64,000 nt of DNA, from assembly GCA_001899305.1 (NCBI GenBank), contig MKWL01000011.1, positions 205,879 through 269,878 on the forward strand, in the 5' to 3' direction. Made by a program: the position numbers and the translations under genes. The notes under the pieces were generated by a model. That model did not search any database. It worked only from the letters and a program-made list of their open reading frames with translations, and was not told the DNA's origin. Positions 1-8,030 of the stretch are shown piece by piece (the stretch's first letter is position 1; every line of letters begins with the position of its first letter). Source of the DNA: Thiobacillus sp. 0-1251. Its GTDB lineage: Bacteria > Pseudomonadota > Gammaproteobacteria > Burkholderiales > Thiobacillaceae.

Positions 1-2
1 CC

Positions 3-638
3 AGCCTGTCCGGTGCGCCGGAAACCATTCACGACTTCTCCGGTTTTTCGCCGGCACTGCATGCCATGCAGTATCCCGCGCCAGGCGCGCCGGCGCTGGC
101 CGAGCGCGCCGTCGCCCTGCTGTCCGCTGCTGGCACGCCGGCGGAGCTGCACCCCAGCCGCGGACTGGACCACGGCGCCTGGGTGCCGCTGTCGGCAATG
201 TTTCCGCAGGCCGACGTCCCGGTCACGCAACTCTCGCTGGTGCGCAACGCCGGCCCGGCCGCCCATTTCGCGCTGGGGCAGGCGCTGGCGCCTCTGCGCG
301 AGGAAGGCGTGCTCATCGTCGCCACCGGTTCGATCACGCATAACTTCGGCTGGCTGGAGTGGCAGGCGACTGGCGACCCGACGCCGGTTCCGCAGGCGAA
401 GGACTTTGCCGACTGGGTCGCCGCACGCGTCGCGGCGCAGGATGTCGCGGCCCTGCTGGACTATCGTTCGGTCCCCCATGGTTCGGCGTCGCACCCGACC
501 GAAGAACACTTCCTGCCGTTTTTCGTCGCCCTGGGCGCCGCGGACGGCGATCGGCCCACGCGCCATCAACCTCCCTTCACCTATGGCGGCCTCGCCATGG
601 ACGCCTATGTGTGGCGTGACCCGACGGAAGCCAATTAG
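3..638 (+). CDS. DODA-type extradiol ring-cleavage dioxygenase, 5'-truncated by window edge
   Basis: The reading frame is open from base 3, so the start lies outside the window; about 211 residues are visible. The text resembles the YgiD/LigB-like 4,5-DOPA dioxygenase family: an IHDFSGFSP segment followed by a QYPAPGAP segment, then GLDHGAWVPLSAMFPQADVPV and a GSITHNF segment. The His residues in LDHG and THNF correspond to conserved family residues. Family members use a non-haem metal to open catechol-type rings, but the substrate here cannot be told. The stop is followed 30 bases later by a flavin reductase gene on the same strand, so the two may be co-transcribed. Confidence 0.85.
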   Translation, partial: SLSGAPETIHDFSGFSPALHAMQYPAPGAPALAERAVALLSAAGTPAELHPSRGLDHGAWVPLSAMFPQADVPVTQLSLVRNAGPAAHFALGQALAPLREEGVLIVATGSITHNFGWLEWQATGDPTPVPQAKDFADWVAARVAAQDVAALLDYRSVPHGSASHPTEEHFLPFFVALGAADGDRPTRHQPPFTYGGLAMDAYVWRDPTEAN

Positions 639-668
639 CCCATTGCCCCCTTAAAGGAACCCATCATC

Positions 669-1766
669 GTGAGCATCTTGTTTTCTCCCATCACACTCGG
701 CAGACAGGTTCTGGACAACCGCGTCGTCATCGCCCCCATGTGCCAGTACTCAGCCGACGAGGGTCGGGCGACCGACTGGCACCAGATCCACCTGGGACAC
801 CTGGCCCTGTCCGGCGCCGGCCTGATGTTCATCGAGGCCACGGCAGTTGCGCCGGAGGGCCGCATCTCGCCCGCCGACCTCGGACTCTGGTCGGACGAGA
901 CGGAGGCGGCGCTGGCACACGTCCTCCAGTCGATCCGCCGGCATTCCCCGATTCCTATCGCCATCCAGCTGGCGCATGCCGGCCGCAAGGCCTCCACCGA
1001 GGTGCCGTGGGCCGGTGGGCAGTCGATCGCGCCGGCCAGCGGCGGCTGGCAAACCGTCGCGCCGTCCGCCCTGCCCTATGCGGCAGACGACACCCGCCCG
1101 GCCGCCCTCGATGAAGCCGGACTCGCACGCATCTGCAACGATTTCGTGGCGGCGGCTCAGCGTGCGCAGCGGCTGGGCTTCAACGTAATCGAACTGCACG
1201 CGGCACATGGCTATCTGCTGCACCAGTTCCTGTCGCCCCTGTCGAATACCCGCGACGACCGCTACGGCGGCACGCTGGAAAATCGCATGCGATTTCCACT
1301 CGAGGTGTTCGACGCTCTCCGCGCCGCCGTGCCGGATGACACGCCGGTGGGCATCCGGATTTCCGCCACCGACTGGGTGGACGGCGGCTGGGATATCGAG
1401 CAGAGCGTCGCGTTCGCACAGGAACTGCAGCGCCGCGGTTGCGCGTTCATCGACGTGTCCAGCGGCGGACTCTCCCCCTTGCAGGAAATCCCGGTCGGAC
1501 CGGGCTACCAGGTTGCCTTCGCCGACAGAATCCGGCGCGAAACCGGACTGCCCACGATCGCCGTGGGCCTGATCACCGAGCCCGAGCAGGCGGAAACGAT
1601 CCTCGCCTCGGGCCAGGCCGACATGGTGGCGCTCGCTCGCGGTATGCTGTACGACCCGCGCTGGCCCTGGCACGCAGCGGCGAAACTCGGCGACCAGGTC
1701 GATGCGCCGAAACAGTACTGGCGTTCCCAGCCGCGGGCATACAAAGACCTGTTCAAGCCGGGATAA
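669..1766 (+). CDS. Old yellow enzyme, YqjM/XenA class NADH:flavin oxidoreductase
   Basis: A 365-residue TIM-barrel FMN reductase. APMCQYSADEG near residues 22-32 carries the Cys25 typical of the YqjM/XenA class, and ELHAAHGYLLHQFLSPLSN holds the paired His and substrate-binding region. RDDRYGG and the C-terminal ARGMLYDPRWPW are also class features. Members reduce activated C=C bonds of enones, or nitro compounds, with NAD(P)H in the cytosol. Translation starts at a GTG. The gene lies between the dioxygenase and an esterase, with 33 bases to the next start, suggesting a small catabolic or detoxification operon. Confidence 0.92.
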   Translation: MSILFSPITLGRQVLDNRVVIAPMCQYSADEGRATDWHQIHLGHLALSGAGLMFIEATAVAPEGRISPADLGLWSDETEAALAHVLQSIRRHSPIPIAIQLAHAGRKASTEVPWAGGQSIAPASGGWQTVAPSALPYAADDTRPAALDEAGLARICNDFVAAAQRAQRLGFNVIELHAAHGYLLHQFLSPLSNTRDDRYGGTLENRMRFPLEVFDALRAAVPDDTPVGIRISATDWVDGGWDIEQSVAFAQELQRRGCAFIDVSSGGLSPLQEIPVGPGYQVAFADRIRRETGLPTIAVGLITEPEQAETILASGQADMVALARGMLYDPRWPWHAAAKLGDQVDAPKQYWRSQPRAYKDLFKPG

Positions 1767-1799
1767 AACAGCCTGCCGGACCGGCAGCGGAGACAGCAC

Positions 1800-2477
1800 A
1801 TGAGCGAACACGACTTTCAAGGAATCGAATTGCTGCCCGCCACGCTGCCGGTCCGGCAGCTTTTCATTGTGCTGCATGGCGCGGGCAGGACGCCCGCGGA
1901 CATGCTGCCGCTGGCCGACACGCTCGGTGCCGCCTTTCCCCAGGCCGCGTTCCTGCTGCCCGAAGGCATTGCCGCGTTCGACGGACACGACAGCGGCAGG
2001 CAGTGGTTCTCCCTCGATGGCTTGAACGACGACAACCGGGCCGCCCGGGTAGCCGCGGCCATGCCGGCGCTGCACGCGCTGATTCGACAGGCCCAGGACC
2101 GTCTCAAGGTGATGCAGCCGGACACGGCGCTGGTCGGCTTCTCGCAGGGCGCGATCATGGCGCTGGAATACGGCATTGCGCATGATGGCGGCGTCGGCCG
2201 GGTCCTGGCGTTTTCCGGCCGCTTTGCGACGCTGCCCGACCGGGCGCCCGAATTCACGACCTTGCACGTGCTGCACGGAAAAGATGACCCGATCATCCCG
2301 GTCGAGCATGCCTATGCCGCCTATGAACGACTCATGCAATGCCAGGGAGACGCCACGCTGGACGTGGCCTCGCCGGTCGGGCACGAACTCCATGCCGCCC
2401 TGATCGACCGCGCCCTCCATCGCCTGCAGACGTGCATTCCGCTGCGCACCTGGAAAAATGCGCTGAACGGCGCCTGA
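1800..2477 (+). CDS. YpfH-like serine esterase (phospholipase/carboxylesterase family)
   Basis: A 225-residue alpha/beta hydrolase. It has an oxyanion-hole LHGAGR segment, the SGRQWFSL segment typical of the YpfH branch, the nucleophile elbow GFSQGAIMALE with Ser115, the acid in LHGKDDPIIP and the His in GHELHAA. No signal peptide is visible, so it should be cytosolic. Activity on short acyl esters is known for the family; the natural substrate is unknown. It follows the flavin reductase and precedes the MFS gene by 12 bases. Confidence 0.88.
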   Translation: MSEHDFQGIELLPATLPVRQLFIVLHGAGRTPADMLPLADTLGAAFPQAAFLLPEGIAAFDGHDSGRQWFSLDGLNDDNRAARVAAAMPALHALIRQAQDRLKVMQPDTALVGFSQGAIMALEYGIAHDGGVGRVLAFSGRFATLPDRAPEFTTLHVLHGKDDPIIPVEHAYAAYERLMQCQGDATLDVASPVGHELHAALIDRALHRLQTCIPLRTWKNALNGA

Positions 2478-2489
2478 CGCGAACGCATC

Positions 2490-4112
2490 GTGACAGCCGA
2501 GACGCCCAAGCCCACTTCGCCCTGGGCGCCCCTCCACAACCGCGTGTTCCGCACGTTATGGATTGCGTCGGTCGCGTCGAACATCGGTTCCTGGATGCAC
2601 GAGGTCGGCGCCGGCTGGCTGATGACCTCGCTCGCGCCCAACCCCCTGATGGTGGCGCTGGTACAGGCCGCCACCACGGCCCCGGTCTTCCTGCTGGCGC
2701 TGCCGGCCGGGGCCCTGGCCGACATCGTCGACCGCCGCCGCTACCTCATCACCGCCCAGGTGTGGATGCTGGCCATGGCGGCCACGCTGGGCGTCCTCAC
2801 CCTCGCGGGCCTGACCACCGCGCCCCTCCTGTTGCTGTTCACCTTCGCGCTCGGCATCGGCAACGCCATGATGATGCCGGCCTGGGGTGCGATCACGCCG
2901 GAACTCGTGCCACGCGCTCAACTCCAGGCAGCGATCGGGCTGAATTCCATGGGACTGAACGTCGCCCGAGCCGTCGGCCCCGCGCTGGCCGGGGTGATCG
3001 TGGCCGCCGCCGGGCCGGGCGCGGTCTTCGTGCTGAACGCCGTGTCGTTTATTGCCGTCATTGCCGCCTTGAGGCATTGGCAGCGCCCGCCCACGGCGAG
3101 TGGACTACCCGCCGAACGGCTTGCCGGCGCGGTACGTGCCGGTCTGCGCTATGCGCGCCATTCGCCCGAGTTGCGCGCAGTGCTCACTCGCGGCGTCGCC
3201 TTCTTCGTGTTCGCCAGCGCCTCCTGGGCCCTGCTGCCGCTCATCGTCAGGCAGGAACTGCACAGCGGCCCCGGGACGTACGGACTCTTCCTGGCCTGTC
3301 TGGGCCTGGGCGCCGTAGCCGGCGCCCTGCTGCTGCCCCATGCGCACGCCCGCCTCTCGCGCGACCGGATCGTGGCCGGCGCGACCGGGCTGTACGCCCT
3401 GGCCATGCTGGCGCTCGCCCACAGCGGGAACGTGGTTGCGGCCGGGACGGCCATGCTGCTGATCGGGGTTGCCTGGATCAGCGTGGTCTCGTCGCTGATG
3501 ACCGCCGCGCAGACAGCCCTGCCCGGGTGGGTGCGCGCGCGAGGCCTGGCCTTGTTCTGGGTCGTCTACATGGGTGGGATGGCGGCCGGCAGTGCATTGT
3601 GGGGCCAGGTCGCCTCCTGGACGGGCATCCCGCTCGCGCTGAGTGTCGCCGCCGTCGGCGCACTGGTCGGGATTGCCCTCACCCGCTCGTACCGGGTCGG
3701 GCGGCATGATGTCGTCGATCTTTCACCCTCACTGTTCTGGCCCACGCCCATGATGGCCGGGGAACGCGAAAGCGACCGCGGGCCGGTCATGGTCACGGTG
3801 GAATACCGGATCGATCCGGCCCAGACCGAGGCGTTCACCCGAACCATGCAGCAGATCAGCCGGATCCGCCGGCGCGATGGCGCCTTCATGTGGGAACTGT
3901 TCTGGGACGTCGAACATCCCGAACGCATGGTGGAATGCTTCATGGTCGAATCCTGGCACGAGCACTTGCGCCAGCACGAACGGGTCACGGTTGCGGATCG
4001 GGACGTCCTGGAACAGACACGTACATTTCATCTCGGCAGCGAGCCGCCCAAAGTCACCCATCTGGTCGCCGGCAAGGCCCGGCCGGCCATGACATCGCGA
4101 TTCCCCTTCTGA
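2490..4112 (+). CDS. MFS exporter (MFS_3/EntS-like) with C-terminal monooxygenase-like domain
   Basis: A 540-residue protein starting at GTG. Residues about 10-400 form a hydrophobic 12-helix transporter of the MFS_3 (enterobactin-exporter EntS-like) family, with the loop ADIVDRRRYL between helices 2 and 3. Residues about 430-525 are soluble and resemble the antibiotic-biosynthesis-monooxygenase (ABM) ferredoxin-like fold: a VTVEYRIDPAQTEAF strand-helix, then WELFWDVEHPERMVE and ESWHEHLRQHERV. The fusion occurs in several proteobacteria, but its function is not established. The substrate is unknown; export of a small molecule is inferred. Confidence 0.85.
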   Translation: MTAETPKPTSPWAPLHNRVFRTLWIASVASNIGSWMHEVGAGWLMTSLAPNPLMVALVQAATTAPVFLLALPAGALADIVDRRRYLITAQVWMLAMAATLGVLTLAGLTTAPLLLLFTFALGIGNAMMMPAWGAITPELVPRAQLQAAIGLNSMGLNVARAVGPALAGVIVAAAGPGAVFVLNAVSFIAVIAALRHWQRPPTASGLPAERLAGAVRAGLRYARHSPELRAVLTRGVAFFVFASASWALLPLIVRQELHSGPGTYGLFLACLGLGAVAGALLLPHAHARLSRDRIVAGATGLYALAMLALAHSGNVVAAGTAMLLIGVAWISVVSSLMTAAQTALPGWVRARGLALFWVVYMGGMAAGSALWGQVASWTGIPLALSVAAVGALVGIALTRSYRVGRHDVVDLSPSLFWPTPMMAGERESDRGPVMVTVEYRIDPAQTEAFTRTMQQISRIRRRDGAFMWELFWDVEHPERMVECFMVESWHEHLRQHERVTVADRDVLEQTRTFHLGSEPPKVTHLVAGKARPAMTSRFPF

Positions 4113-4201
4113 AATTTCGCAGGGCACCCCGTCTACGCGTCCAGGCAGCCTCCCGCTTTTGCTTGCGAGGCGACCTTCAGGAAGTTCTTGCACATATTAA
4201 C

Positions 4202-4220
4202 GAGAACGATTATCGTTATG
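4202..4220 (+). promoter_or_regulatory. Fur box upstream of iron-uptake operon
   Basis: The 19 bases match the palindromic Fur consensus at about 14 positions (GAGAACGAT-T-ATCGTTATG). The box lies 26 bases before the cupredoxin start codon, where bound Fur would block transcription. It predicts iron-repressed expression of the three genes that follow. Confidence 0.75.
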
Positions 4221-4245
4221 AAAACGTGAATGATTGTAGACACCC

Positions 4246-4563
4246 ATGAAAGCCCTTGCCCTTGCCTGTTTGATGTTCCCCCTTGCCAGCCTGGCAGCCG
4301 ATCTGGAAGCTACGCTGACGATCAAGGACCATCAATTCACGCCCAGCGAACTGAAAGTGCCCGCAGGCAAGAAGATCAAGCTGCTGGTCAGCAATCTGGA
4401 TAGCACGCCGGAAGAATTCGAAAGCCATGAACTCAACCGCGAAAAACTGGTGGCCGGCAATGGCAAGGTCACGATCTATGTCGGTCCGCTCGCGCCCGGC
4501 AAATATCCCTTCTACGGCGAATTCCACGACAAGACCGCGCGCGGCGTGATCGTGGCGGAGTAA
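4246..4563 (+). CDS. Periplasmic cupredoxin-domain protein (EfeO-type, iron uptake)
   Basis: 105 residues: a signal peptide ending near SLAA, then a single cupredoxin-like beta-sandwich (TLTIKDHQFTPSELKVPAGKKIKLLVSN, later YPFYGEFH). FESHELNREK resembles the cupredoxin domain found with Ftr1/EfeU permeases. It probably binds copper or iron in the periplasm and hands Fe to the permease encoded 4 bases downstream. A Fur box lies just upstream. The metal bound is inferred from family and context. Confidence 0.82.
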   Translation: MKALALACLMFPLASLAADLEATLTIKDHQFTPSELKVPAGKKIKLLVSNLDSTPEEFESHELNREKLVAGNGKVTIYVGPLAPGKYPFYGEFHDKTARGVIVAE

Positions 4564-4566
4564 AGC

Positions 4567-5385
4567 ATGTTCGGATCGGCCATCATCGTTTTCAGGGAAA
4601 GCCTCGAGGCCGCCCTGCTCATCGGCATCATCGCCGCCGCCACGCGCGGGTTGGCCGGCCGCAACCTCTGGCTCGCCATCGGTATCGGCGCCGGCCTGGG
4701 CGGCGCCCTGGTGGTGGCCGGATTAACCGAGACCATCGCCGATATGGCCGAAGGCGCCGGACAGGAACTGTTCAATGCCGCCATCCTGGGCATCGCGGTG
4801 CTGATGCTGGGCTGGCACAACATCTGGATGGCCACCCACGGGCGCGAGATGGCCGCACAAGCCAAATCGATGGGACATGCGGTCAAGTCGGGACAGCGGG
4901 AAATGTCGGCACTGGCCATCCTGATCGCTCTGGCCGTCCTGCGCGAAGGTTCGGAGACTGCCTTGTTCCTGTACGGACTGGCCGCGGGCGATGGCTCAAG
5001 CCGGGTTTCCATGCTGAGCGGCGGCCTGCTGGGCCTGGCGGCCGGCATCGGCGCGGGATGGGTACTGTATTCGGGGCTCGCCCGAATTCCGCTGCGCCAT
5101 TTCTTCACTGTCACCAGCGCCCTGATTCTTTTCCTCGCAGCCGGCATGGCCGGGCAGATGGCACGCCTGCTGATCCAGGGCGACCTCATTCGCCCGCTCG
5201 CCAGCCCGCTGTGGGATTCCTCGTCCCTGCTGCCCATGGACTCGTTTCTGGGCAACCTGCTGCACATCTTCGCCGGCTACGAGGCCCGCCCCAGCGGCAT
5301 GCAGGTGCTGTTCTACACGCTGACCTTCCTCGTCATCCTGTTCGGGATGCGCTGGAGTCGCCCCCGCATCCCCCAGGCAACCTGA
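4567..5385 (+). CDS. FTR1/EfeU-family high-affinity iron permease
   Basis: A 272-residue membrane protein with about seven helices and the two REXXE iron-path motifs of the family: RESLE at residues 10-14 and REGSE at 126-130. It imports iron across the inner membrane after periplasmic oxidation. It sits between the cupredoxin (4-base gap) and an outer-membrane protein (10-base gap), so the three should be one Fur-controlled operon. No EfeB-type peroxidase gene is nearby. Confidence 0.93.
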   Translation: MFGSAIIVFRESLEAALLIGIIAAATRGLAGRNLWLAIGIGAGLGGALVVAGLTETIADMAEGAGQELFNAAILGIAVLMLGWHNIWMATHGREMAAQAKSMGHAVKSGQREMSALAILIALAVLREGSETALFLYGLAAGDGSSRVSMLSGGLLGLAAGIGAGWVLYSGLARIPLRHFFTVTSALILFLAAGMAGQMARLLIQGDLIRPLASPLWDSSSLLPMDSFLGNLLHIFAGYEARPSGMQVLFYTLTFLVILFGMRWSRPRIPQAT

Positions 5386-5395
5386 AAGGAATCCC

Positions 5396-6124
5396 ATGAA
5401 ACGCAACGCAGTGTTGATTGCTGCGATGGGCATGCTGTATCTGCAATCCGCCCTCGCCGGTCCCACCGACTACGTCTACACGCCCACCGTGGAGAAAGGC
5501 GAGAAGGAGATCGACTTCAAGTTCGGCACCGTCGACAGCGCACCGCGCCAATCCATGGCCTCGCTGGGGTTGGGCTACGGCGCCAACGACTGGTGGTTCA
5601 CCGAGGTCTATCTGAAGTATGCGAAGACCGGCGGCGACGGCGTCAAGTACGATGCCGTCGAGTGGGAGAACAAGTTCCAGCTCACCGAGACCGGAAAATA
5701 TCCGGTAGACGTCGGCTTCATCACTGAGATCGAAGTGCCGAGCGACCACGACGAAGGCATCGAACTGAAAGTCGGCCCGCTCTTCCAGACCGAATTCGGC
5801 AAGCTGCAATTCAATGGCAACATCCTGTTCGAGAAGCGCTTCAACGCCGCCGTATCCAGCCCGACCGAAGCCGGCTACCAGTGGCAGGTGAAATACCGCT
5901 GGCAGCCCGCCTTCGAATACGGGCTCCAGGGCTTTGGCGGCACTGGCCCCTGGAACGACTGGGAAGCCTCCCGGGACCAGTCGCATAAGATAGGACCGGC
6001 CGTCTTCGGCAAACTGGCCACCGCCCACCACCATGCCATCAAGTACAACGCCGCCTGGCTGTTCGGCGTGTCGGATGCCACCCCGGACAATACGTTCAGG
6101 CTGCAGACCGAATACGAGTTCTAA
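5396..6124 (+). CDS. Putative outer-membrane beta-barrel protein of the iron operon
   Basis: 242 residues. The signal peptide ends after SALAG, followed by alternating amphipathic strands (DYVYTPTVEKGEKEIDFKFG and similar) and a C-terminal phenylalanine in QTEYEF, the usual outer-membrane barrel end signal. No TonB box or plug is visible, so it is not a classical siderophore receptor. Its position as the last gene of the Fur-box operon suggests a pore or sensor role in iron or metal uptake, but no function is proven. Confidence 0.7.
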   Translation: MKRNAVLIAAMGMLYLQSALAGPTDYVYTPTVEKGEKEIDFKFGTVDSAPRQSMASLGLGYGANDWWFTEVYLKYAKTGGDGVKYDAVEWENKFQLTETGKYPVDVGFITEIEVPSDHDEGIELKVGPLFQTEFGKLQFNGNILFEKRFNAAVSSPTEAGYQWQVKYRWQPAFEYGLQGFGGTGPWNDWEASRDQSHKIGPAVFGKLATAHHHAIKYNAAWLFGVSDATPDNTFRLQTEYEF

Positions 6125-6129
6125 CAGGA

Positions 6130-6163
6130 CAGTGTGCGCCACCTAGGAACGATGCGCACACTG
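6130..6163 (+). terminator. Inverted repeat after iron operon
   Basis: Two perfect 10-base arms (CAGTGTGCGC and GCGCACACTG) with a 14-base loop begin 6 bases after the stop of the outer-membrane protein. There is no clear T-run, so it may be a weak terminator or an mRNA-stabilising hairpin. It also lies at the boundary with the oppositely oriented accessory block. Confidence 0.5.
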
Positions 6164-6271
6164 CTCACATTTGCAGCCCCGGTTGTTTCGAAAGCGCTTT
6201 TTTCCATAACCTCGCCACAGACAACGGGGGACGCCATATGCGCCATAGCAATCCGAGGCTGCGTTGACTGG

Positions 6272-6601
6272 CTAATGCTGACTGGTTAGCGGGGAATCGA
6301 GTTGCGCCATGCCGAGAGCCGCCTGCTCGTTGGCAACGGCAGCGTACTTCATCACAGCTGCATCATCTTGTTGCTTGGCGGCTTCCTGGGCCTGGACTAG
6401 CGCACTGGCCGCTGTGGTCCACAACGCCTTTTTGGCTGTCGCCAGATCCACGCTAGACTCCGCTCGCGCCAAGGCTTCCGTGGCCTCGGCTGACAACACC
6501 GGCTTGCGGTTGTTTTCGGCAGCGCATACGCCGTATCCAAGCCCACCTACCACAAACCCGCTCCACACCAGCCAACCGATTGCAATACGACGTGAATTCA
6601 T
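6272..6601 (-). CDS. soxK: SoxXA-binding protein SoxK (SAXB)-like small periplasmic protein
   Basis: 109 residues: a signal peptide ending near VCAAE, then an alanine-rich helical hairpin. The pattern ALARAESSVDLATAKKALW, then LVQAQEAAKQQDD and ANEQAALGMAQLD recalls SoxXA-binding proteins (SoxK/SAXB), which have an Ala-rich helix, a W.T core, A..AA..GD and QA.LG. Those proteins stabilise or activate SoxXA in thiosulfate oxidation. It is the last gene of the operon, directly after soxA, which fits the soxX-soxA-soxK order known elsewhere. An AGGAGG Shine-Dalgarno precedes the start. The name rests on pattern and context only. Confidence 0.62.
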   Translation of the reverse strand: MNSRRIAIGWLVWSGFVVGGLGYGVCAAENNRKPVLSAEATEALARAESSVDLATAKKALWTTAASALVQAQEAAKQQDDAAVMKYAAVANEQAALGMAQLDSPLTSQH

Positions 6602-6652
6602 TTTTTCCTCCTGACAATTGCCCGGACGGCAGCATTCTGCCGCCCATGCTCG

Positions 6653-7489
6653 TTATTTCCTGAAAACCGATGACTTGAGCGGTAGACCATTGCTGAGATA
6701 CGAATGGAAATACTCCAGATTGTTGTACTCTTCTCCACCGATCTCCATGGGCACCGCACGCACCAGCTGATTACATGCCGAGTAGCGCCGCTGCAGTGTG
6801 AACAAAGTGTAATCTCCACCTCGGAAGGCCGGCCAGTGCGTAGCCTGTCCCGGTAACATCGAGAGATATTCGGTACGCAGGATTTCACCGACATGATCTA
6901 CGTGGCAGCTGGCGCAGGAAAAATTGAGCTGGCCGCGACGCTGATAGAAGAAGCGGCGACCAGACTCGAAAGCCGCCAGGGCGCCACCGCCCTTCACCTT
7001 GATGTTCATGAGCATGCCATCCGATAAAGTCCGGGCATAAGCGGTAAGCAGGCCCATGGTATTCATGTCAGCTTGCTTGTAGGGCGCTTCGCCATTATTG
7101 GTACGACACTGGTTGAGCGCCATTTCGAAGGTGACCACTTTTTTCATGGTTTCATCGTAGTAAGGGTAATTGCCGACTACATTCTTGCCACCTCCGGGAA
7201 AGCAATCGGCATACCGCTTGCCGTTGTTGAACTGGGTCTCCCACAACTGGCGGCCCTTGTCGATCTCGGACTCGAACGGCGGGAACGCCATCATGTTTTC
7301 ATATTGCGCCTTGGCATCCGCGCTGAAGGCCAGCGCACCATGCACGTAGTCTTCGAATTTGATATCGGGGTATTTTTGCTGCACCGCCTGCACGCGGTTC
7401 AGCCGCTCCTGTTCCGGGGAGACGGACAGCGCTTCGGTACTGAAAGCCAGCATGCCCAGACAGGACAGCATCCATGTTGCTCGTTTCAT
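6653..7489 (-). CDS. soxA: Sulfur-oxidation c-type cytochrome SoxA
   Basis: 278 residues from the chosen ATG; a start 39 bases further upstream is open but would precede the signal peptide. The mature protein shows SoxA architecture: an N-terminal domain that has lost haem binding and keeps a Cys pair (C96 in DCFPGGG and C128 in NQC), then a haem domain with CASCH (C192, C195, H196), then C239 in RYSACNQLVRA. In SoxA this last Cys ligates haem iron and is the site of persulfide chemistry. SoxXA joins thiosulfate or sulfane sulfur to a carrier in the periplasm. No soxYZ or soxB is present in this window. Confidence 0.92.
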   Translation of the reverse strand: MKRATWMLSCLGMLAFSTEALSVSPEQERLNRVQAVQQKYPDIKFEDYVHGALAFSADAKAQYENMMAFPPFESEIDKGRQLWETQFNNGKRYADCFPGGGKNVVGNYPYYDETMKKVVTFEMALNQCRTNNGEAPYKQADMNTMGLLTAYARTLSDGMLMNIKVKGGGALAAFESGRRFFYQRRGQLNFSCASCHVDHVGEILRTEYLSMLPGQATHWPAFRGGDYTLFTLQRRYSACNQLVRAVPMEIGGEEYNNLEYFHSYLSNGLPLKSSVFRK

Positions 7490-7528
7490 GTTTCTTTTCT
7501 CTTTTAAAATCAGATGGCGGCCGGGCAT

Positions 7529-7903
7529 TCACAGCCCATAAACGTAATCCACGACTTTGTTGATCTCCGCGTCGGTCAAGATCCTGTTCTTGCCGAATGG
7601 CGGCATGGCCGTGTCGGGGTTGGCGCGCGTAGCGTCCCAGATCTGTGCGTACAGATCTTTCCGATTCGGGAAACGTGCAGCCATGCCTATCAGCGGCGGG
7701 GCGATGTTGGTGTTGGTCACCGCTTTAGGCTCTCCGGGCATGGCATGACATGCCAGACAATTTCCCTTGCGGTTATCGAAAGCCAGTTCCTGCCCGGTTG
7801 GTTCCGGCTTGGATGCCTCCGCGGCCTGCGCAGAGGGGATGAATGTGGCAGTGAGCAGAAGGCTCAGGCTAGCTGCCGTGACGATTGCAATTTGTTTCTC
7901 CAT
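7529..7903 (-). CDS. soxX: Sulfur-oxidation c-type cytochrome SoxX
   Basis: 124 residues from the ATG chosen (MEKQ). An in-frame ATG 33 bases upstream is also possible and has a purine-rich stretch before it. The signal peptide ends in SAQAAEA. One class I haem c site, CLACH (C49, C52, H53), has its axial Met at M100 in TAMPPFG. It partners SoxA, encoded 39 bases downstream. SoxX relays the electrons from SoxA chemistry to small cytochromes c. Confidence 0.92.
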   Translation of the reverse strand: MEKQIAIVTAASLSLLLTATFIPSAQAAEASKPEPTGQELAFDNRKGNCLACHAMPGEPKAVTNTNIAPPLIGMAARFPNRKDLYAQIWDATRANPDTAMPPFGKNRILTDAEINKVVDYVYGL

Positions 7904-8030
7904 CAGTCTTGCCCTGTCAGTTTTAATTAACGCCATAAAATTACGAACATTTTCTTCTCCCCCCGTACCGCGTGAGAAGAAACGGGAATAGATCCTGCCG
8001 GGGCGTAGCACCCTCGCCCGCGAAATGCGA

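Noticed and set aside
750-2537. 595-codon open frame on the - strand opposite the reductase and esterase genes
   Set aside because: It mirrors two genes with clear catalytic motifs on the + strand; long antisense frames are expected in GC-rich DNA, and its protein has no recognisable domain.
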